Part shown: one piece after another, positions 23,855-27,744 of the stretch | Numbering within the stretch: position 1 is the stretch's first letter | Layout: every line of letters begins with the position of its first letter | Source of the DNA: CAKOSP01 sp964369625 | GTDB lineage: Bacteria; Bacillota_I; Bacilli_A; RF39; UBA660 | Reading direction: 5' to 3' | DNA length: 27,744 nt | Assembly: GCA_964369625.1 (NCBI GenBank) | Contig: CAYJFC010000019.1 | Coordinates: forward strand, 1 to 27,744 | Position numbers and translations under genes: made by a program | Notes under the pieces: generated by a model | What the model was told of the DNA's origin: nothing | The model's input: only the letters and a program-made list of their open reading frames with translations | Databases searched by the model: none

Positions 23855-23928
23855 TGGAGGAACCAGCCGGATTTGAACCGGCGATGAAGGTGTTGCAGAC
23901 CTTGGCCTTACCACTTGGCTATGGTTCC
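23855..23928 (-). tRNA. tRNA-Cys (GCA)
   Basis: The minus strand gives a complete 74-base cloverleaf. The acceptor GGAACCA pairs with TGGTTCC; the D arm is GCCAAGTGGTAAGGC; the anticodon arm AAGGT-CTGCAAC-ACCTT has anticodon GCA; the T arm is GCCGG-TTCAAAT-CCGGC. Discriminator T is followed by an encoded CCA. It has its own promoter and terminator. Confidence 0.97.
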
Positions 23929-23958
23929 GTAAATATTGCTATTTGGTTAAGCAATATT

Positions 23959-23987
23959 ATTTTAATATATTTTCATGTTTATGTCAA
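23959..23987 (-). promoter_or_regulatory. Promoter of tRNA-Cys
   Basis: TTGACA (23982-23987), 17 bases, TAAAAT (23959-23964). It overlaps the stop codon of the upstream membrane-protein gene. A nine-pair inverted repeat (23932-23958) between promoter and tRNA covers the likely transcription start. Confidence 0.75.
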
Positions 23988-25594
23988 TTTTTTATTACAT
24001 ATTTGTATTCTTTGTTTCTTATAGTAATAATTAAATTTATTTTATCGGAATTTTTTACATCACTTGGAACTTTCATAATGATTTTTCCTTCAACATCAAC
24101 ATTACTAATACCTTCAGCTGGTTTAATAAATGTTTTATCATTAACATTATATTCAATTTCAACAAAGTTATTTACAAAATCATCTATATTTTTATTTTCA
24201 TAATAATATAGTGCTGTATCATCTAATGTAAATGACCCATCTAAAATTAATAATGTTTTATCTGCATCTTTTCCTAATGAATCTAATTGTATACTCTCTT
24301 TATAAGTTATTTCTTTTCCTAATGTATTTATATAAATTTTATCATATATATAACTACTACTAATAGCATAATTATTTATTATTAAAGAACTGTTATTTAG
24401 TGGTGTATTACTAAAAACTAGTTTTTCTTCCTTTTGATAAGTATCAACACTAATAATATCATTGAGTGCTACCGGTTTTAAATCTACTACACTATTAGTA
24501 GCTTGAGATGATTCTCCAGTACCAATTGAACCCGTATATAATTTTAAATCATAATTTTCATAATTTTCTAAAGAAGGTATTTCATAAGGAATAACATATG
24601 TTTTACTACTTTCAGAATATAAATATGTTCCTAACATAGACCCATAGTCAGAAAAACTAGAACTATAACTTATTTTAGGAGTTATATATTCATCATCTTC
24701 ATAAATTTTTAATTGATTTGCATCTATTTTAATATTTTCTTCAGTAGTATTTTCTAAATTTACAACTAGTATTAAATATACTTTACCATTATTTATTATG
24801 TTTCCACCTAAATCTTTATCTGTAACAAATGATTCCAAAACATTAATATTTATCCCATTATAACTAAATATTTCTCCTTCATCAAAGGTATCATTAGTAT
24901 ATAAAGTAGAATTAGTATATAACTGCACTGCTATAAATACTATTATAAATCCTATTATAAGGGATATTATAAAAAAATTTTCTTTATAATAATATTTAAA
25001 TTCTCTAAAATATTTTCTAAACCCTTTTTTTAATGATGTTAATTCAACATTAAATTTAATTTCTACTTCTTCATTATCATTATGTTCTAAATCTAACTTT
25101 TCAATTTCATTTGAAAAGTTAAATCTTTTAACATTAAATCCAATTGCTTTAACTCCTAAAATTATTATAAAGAAATACTGAGATAAATAAATTATTAAAC
25201 CAATATCTTGATATACTCTTGATGAATTAGCACTAAGAAGTTCATATTCCATTGAATTAAAAACTGAAACATACACTATAGTCATTACTAATATTAGTAT
25301 ATATGCTATTATGGATATAATATATATACGCGACTTTTTTCTTTTATTTATTAAAAGTAGCGAAATAGTAAAATATATTAATATCATAAGTATTAATATT
25401 ATAAAAGTATGAGCTCCTATAAAATTACTTGTATTATCTAAAAATTCTGTTGCATAATTATTCATTACAAAATCATTGAAAAATGTATAAATATTATAAT
25501 AAGTTCTCAAAATATTTAAAGTTAAAATAAATAATACTAAATGCACTAATTTAAAATGTTTAATTAAAAAAGCGTATGGTTTTCTTAATATCAT
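23984..25594 (-). CDS. Polytopic membrane protein with DUF4352-like extracellular domain
   Basis: The 536-residue protein has four membrane helices in the first 160 residues (about 12-35, 53-74, 87-110, 130-150), a cytoplasmic loop, then a further helix at about 205-225 and a long extracellular part. Residues about 235-370 resemble DUF4352-type beta sandwiches (FSYNGININVLESF, then NGKVYLILVVNLENTTEENIKI, with only short parts shown). The rest, to 536, is a second beta-rich domain without a match I know. The ATG at 25594 follows AAAGGGAG. It is a single gene with its own promoter. A role in the envelope is inferred from topology only. Confidence 0.65.
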   Translation of the reverse strand: MILRKPYAFLIKHFKLVHLVLFILTLNILRTYYNIYTFFNDFVMNNYATEFLDNTSNFIGAHTFIILILMILIYFTISLLLINKRKKSRIYIISIIAYILILVMTIVYVSVFNSMEYELLSANSSRVYQDIGLIIYLSQYFFIIILGVKAIGFNVKRFNFSNEIEKLDLEHNDNEEVEIKFNVELTSLKKGFRKYFREFKYYYKENFFIISLIIGFIIVFIAVQLYTNSTLYTNDTFDEGEIFSYNGININVLESFVTDKDLGGNIINNGKVYLILVVNLENTTEENIKIDANQLKIYEDDEYITPKISYSSSFSDYGSMLGTYLYSESSKTYVIPYEIPSLENYENYDLKLYTGSIGTGESSQATNSVVDLKPVALNDIISVDTYQKEEKLVFSNTPLNNSSLIINNYAISSSYIYDKIYINTLGKEITYKESIQLDSLGKDADKTLLILDGSFTLDDTALYYYENKNIDDFVNNFVEIEYNVNDKTFIKPAEGISNVDVEGKIIMKVPSDVKNSDKINLIITIRNKEYKYVIKN

Positions 25595-25617
25595 ACTAAT
25601 CTCCCTTTATTTATATA

Positions 25618-25646
25618 ATTGTACCATAAAAAAAATATAGTTTAAA
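25618..25646 (-). promoter_or_regulatory. Candidate promoter of the DUF4352-like gene
   Basis: TTTAAA (25641-25646), 17 bases, TACAAT (25618-25623), with TGG before the -10. It overlaps the terminator hairpin of the preceding LysM gene. Confidence 0.5.
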
Positions 25647-25654
25647 CCTATATT
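25628..25654 (-). terminator. Terminator of the LysM gene
   Basis: AATATAG, seven-base loop, CTATATT followed by eight T on the minus strand. It starts at the LysM gene's stop codon. Confidence 0.7.
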
Positions 25655-26108
25655 AAATATTTTTTTTATTTACTAGTATTTGTCCAGGTAATAAATATAT
25701 AGTTTCATTGTGCGCTAGTAAACGTTCTTTAGATATATTAAATATTTGAGAAACATTTAGTATAGAGTCTCCTTCTTTAACTATATAATAACTATAATTT
25801 TTTTTAGGTATGATTATTTCTTGGTTTTCATATATATAATCATCTGCTTCTAAACCATTTAAATTTGCAAATAACACTGGATTAATATTGTATTTACGTG
25901 CTACATCAACTATTTTACCAGATTCATTCGTTTTCATAACTTCATAATATAAATCTTTTGCACGAGGAACAATAATATCCATTCCTTCGTAAAAATGGTC
26001 TAAATAATATATATCATTTATATTTCTTAAATATTCTTCTTCAGTTCCAAATTTATGAGCTATTAACTTTAAATCTTCACCCTTTTTCACTTTATATCTA
26101 TCAAACAT
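25653..26108 (-). CDS. Triple LysM-domain protein
   Basis: The 151-residue protein consists of three LysM units at about 4-50 (YKVKKGEDLKLIAHKFG to IIVP), 53-101 (to IIIPKK) and 105-149 (YYIVKEGDSILNVSQIFNIS to ILVN). LysM binds N-acetylglucosamine in peptidoglycan or related polymers. Unusually there is no signal peptide and no membrane helix, so it is either cytoplasmic, exported by an unknown route, or acts as a spore or cell-assembly protein like SafA/YkvP-type factors. The ATG at 26108 follows AGGTGAT, and no better upstream start exists. It lies 40 bases after the membrane-anchored unknown gene. Confidence 0.85.
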   Translation of the reverse strand: MFDRYKVKKGEDLKLIAHKFGTEEEYLRNINDIYYLDHFYEGMDIIVPRAKDLYYEVMKTNESGKIVDVARKYNINPVLFANLNGLEADDYIYENQEIIIPKKNYSYYIVKEGDSILNVSQIFNISKERLLAHNETIYLLPGQILVNKKNI

Positions 26109-26123
26109 ATTATCACCTAGTAT

Positions 26124-26152
26124 AAAATATGTTATGAATAAAATTATGTTAA
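26124..26152 (-). promoter_or_regulatory. Possible promoter of the LysM gene
   Basis: TTAACA (26147-26152), 17 bases, TATTTT (26124-26129) on the minus strand. Moderate match in AT-rich sequence; co-transcription with the upstream gene is the alternative. Confidence 0.35.
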
Positions 26153-27150
26153 TAAATATGTATTAAATTTAAATGATTGAATTGCCATTCTTTATTTTCC
26201 ATTAAAAGCGTTAATTCATTATAAAATGAAAAATAATATAATTTTGATTCTGAAATGAATACTACTTCATCATTATTTTGATATATAATATCATCTATCA
26301 ATATATCATCTAATAAAATTTTAATTTCTTTATAAGAAAAATATAATACATTATTTTTAATATTATAATAATTTGTATTATTACTATTAATATAATCAGA
26401 TTCCTCGTAGTTTATCCCATTAATAGTTTTCACGTCACCATTTGCTATATTTAAATCATAAGCTTTAGTATTTTTATTATCGTAAATTCTTAAAACATCA
26501 TTTTCATAAGATATAAAATTTGAATCAAAACTTATTTCTGAATTAAAAACAGTATCTTCGTATTTTCCAGTTTCATAATTTATTAAATAAAATTTTGAAA
26601 AATAATATTTTTCACTATAATCTGGAACAAATAACTTATCCCCTACATTTATAAATAATTGAGGCGTATATGTATCTTTATCAAAAAGATTTAATTCTTC
26701 AAATTTATTATCATTAATGTAAATAAAACCATCGTAATTCCATATTAAAAATTTTTTATCTAAAGTGTTATATACATCAATTAACTCATATGTTTTTTTT
26801 ATATCACTATCAATGATTTCATAATTAAAATAAGTATCTTTTCCATTTGAACATACAGAATAAAATTCAAGCTTTCCAATAATTTCAATACAAGAATTAT
26901 TAACTTCTTTAATATTTGTAATTAGTTCTCTTTCATTAATTGGCTCTGAATTTAACACTACTTGATAATTTGTATTATTATCGCTAATTTCAAATGTATA
27001 CATTTGTTTATCTGCATCAAACTGTTCTAATATTTGATATTTATAAACTTCATATTTATATTCATAAGAGCTTTCTTTGTTATAAATAAATATAAATACT
27101 ATAAATAACAAAACTATAAACGATAATAAAATTATTAATTTTTTATTCAT
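26149..27150 (-). CDS. Membrane-anchored protein of unknown function
   Basis: The 333-residue protein has a basic start and one membrane helix (about 4-24), then an extracellular part rich in Tyr, Asn, Asp and Ile with alternating strand patterns throughout. Repeated short blocks such as FLIWNYDGFIYIN, YYFSKFYLINYETGKYE and NVLYFSYKEIKIL look like blades of a beta-propeller, but no blade consensus is firm. I do not recognise the family. It starts two bases after the stop of the PH-domain gene, so these two are one operon. A sensory or envelope-binding role is only inference. Confidence 0.6.
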   Translation of the reverse strand: MNKKLIILLSFIVLLFIVFIFIYNKESSYEYKYEVYKYQILEQFDADKQMYTFEISDNNTNYQVVLNSEPINERELITNIKEVNNSCIEIIGKLEFYSVCSNGKDTYFNYEIIDSDIKKTYELIDVYNTLDKKFLIWNYDGFIYINDNKFEELNLFDKDTYTPQLFINVGDKLFVPDYSEKYYFSKFYLINYETGKYEDTVFNSEISFDSNFISYENDVLRIYDNKNTKAYDLNIANGDVKTINGINYEESDYINSNNTNYYNIKNNVLYFSYKEIKILLDDILIDDIIYQNNDEVVFISESKLYYFSFYNELTLLMENKEWQFNHLNLIHIY

Positions 27151-27152
27151 AA

Positions 27153-27593
27153 TTATTTATTTAATGGAGTTCTTAAAGCTCTTTTTGCATTCATCATATG
27201 CATCGAAACACTTGTTTCTATATCATCTACTCCACTTTTAGCTACATTAGAAACTGTTACAACTTCTTTCATAGTATCTATTTTAACTTTTCCCCATATT
27301 AAACCATGATAAACATACAAATCATTAAATAAATCGGGTGTTATAGATTTAAGAAAATATCCCCAAACAACTCTTTTTTGTCCAACTAAAATTCTTTTAT
27401 TAGTTAATGCAATAACACATGAAGTAAATAAATCGTAAAAACGATCATTTTTTTGTCCTACAAAAACAAATTTTACTTCTTCATTCTCATTTAAATGTTT
27501 TTCTATTACTTTGGCATGTGATTTTACTCTCCATGCTATTCCTCCTGGATTTTCTTTAATATATTTTATTGCTAAATCTTGTACTACTCCCAT
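27153..27593 (-). CDS. Bacterial PH-domain protein
   Basis: The 146-residue soluble protein has a central and C-terminal bacterial PH-like (bPH) domain: FVGQKNDRF, then IALTNKRILVGQKR at about 77-90, a typical bPH core, and later strands ending near EVVTVSNVAKS. The first 40 residues are helical. Bacterial PH domains assemble into rings and bind proteins or lipids; the ligand here is unknown. The ATG at 27593 follows AGGTGAT. It begins a two-gene unit with the anchored unknown that follows. Confidence 0.75.
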   Translation of the reverse strand: MGVVQDLAIKYIKENPGGIAWRVKSHAKVIEKHLNENEEVKFVFVGQKNDRFYDLFTSCVIALTNKRILVGQKRVVWGYFLKSITPDLFNDLYVYHGLIWGKVKIDTMKEVVTVSNVAKSGVDDIETSVSMHMMNAKRALRTPLNK

Positions 27594-27611
27594 TTCATAT
27601 CACCTATATTT

Positions 27612-27640
27612 ATTTTATCTTTTTTTTTACAAAAACGCAA
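27612..27640 (-). promoter_or_regulatory. Promoter of the PH-domain operon
   Basis: TTGCGT (27635-27640), 17 bases, TAAAAT (27612-27617) on the minus strand, about 19 bases upstream of the start codon. Confidence 0.5.
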
Positions 27641-27660
27641 ACTTTTATAATAATTTATTC

Positions 27661-27697
27661 AAAATAAAAATAGTTGATTAATGTTATCAACTATTTT
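27661..27697 (-). terminator. Terminator at the right edge
   Basis: AAAATAGTTGAT, seven-base loop, ATCAACTATTTT gives a 12-pair stem with T-rich tails on the minus strand. It contains the stop codon of the partial gene to the right and may act in both directions. Confidence 0.75.
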
Positions 27698-27744
27698 ATT
27701 TCAATTCCTCCAAATACACAAAGGGCATTAATTGTTATTGTTTT
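27691..27744 (-). CDS. C-terminal fragment, possibly a LiaF-like protein
   Basis: The last 54 bases read on the minus strand as 17 residues ending TINALCVFGGIEIK and then TAG. The VFGGIEI pattern resembles the strand motif repeated in LiaF-like (cell-wall-antibiotic response) C-terminal domains. The fragment is too short to be sure, but the stop inside a terminator hairpin matches other genes in this window. Confidence 0.4.
   Translation of the reverse strand, partial: KTITINALCVFGGIEIK

Noticed and set aside
1..27744. CRISPR array, insertion sequence or rRNA gene
   Set aside because: No regularly spaced repeats, transposase frames with terminal inverted repeats, or rRNA-like stretches were found on either strand.

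Overview
The window comes from a low-GC, small-genome Firmicutes/Bacilli-type bacterium. The grounds are strongly AT-rich DNA, Gram-positive Shine-Dalgarno sites (AGGAGG, and often GGTGAT), a Bacillus-style L10 leader, SipW-type signal peptidase, LysM and PrgI families, and a Mollicutes-like splitting of the classical ribosomal/RNA polymerase cluster. TGG is used for Trp and TGA as a stop, so the standard bacterial code applies. I cannot name the species; an uncultured gut Bacilli/Erysipelotrichia-like lineage is an inference.

Layout (almost everything is on the minus strand, so transcription runs from high to low coordinates). 1-4228: the str operon rpsL-rpsG-fusA-tuf, with tuf cut by the window edge. 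4389-6931: rplK-rplA and rplJ-rplL, each pair with its own promoter and a structured leader. The rpoB-rpoC genes normally found between rplL and rpsL are absent. 6950-8663: a small group of membrane/stress genes (rhodanese, TVP38/DedA-like, MscS-like).

8726-19289: an eight-gene type IV secretion (T4SS) locus, in transcription order a VirB2-like pilin candidate, a large VirB6/TrbL-like membrane protein, a PrgI/VirB3-like protein, a VirB4 divided into two genes, a GH24 lysozyme-M23 peptidase wall hydrolase, a doubly anchored lipoprotein and a VirD4/TraG coupling ATPase. It runs from one intergenic promoter region, which contains a 13-bp palindrome, to a terminator that overlaps the virD4 stop codon. 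No relaxase, integrase or transposase is seen, and the locus sits among housekeeping genes. I therefore read it as a possibly domesticated secretion/DNA-transfer machine rather than a complete conjugative element. A membrane-anchored Ig-like surface protein (19428-20414) is transcribed divergently from the same intergenic region.

20469-23749: a TetR regulator with a membrane-anchored thioredoxin-like protein, a TtcA-like tRNA thiolation enzyme, a divergent small XRE regulator with nested palindromes, and a SipW-type signal peptidase. 23820-27744: tRNA-Cys with its own promoter and terminator, then poorly characterised envelope genes (a DUF4352-like membrane protein, a triple-LysM protein without signal peptide, an anchored unknown, a bacterial PH-domain protein) and the last codons of what may be a LiaF-like protein at the right edge.

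No CRISPR array, insertion sequence or rRNA gene was seen, and no gene-free stretch exceeds 300 bases.
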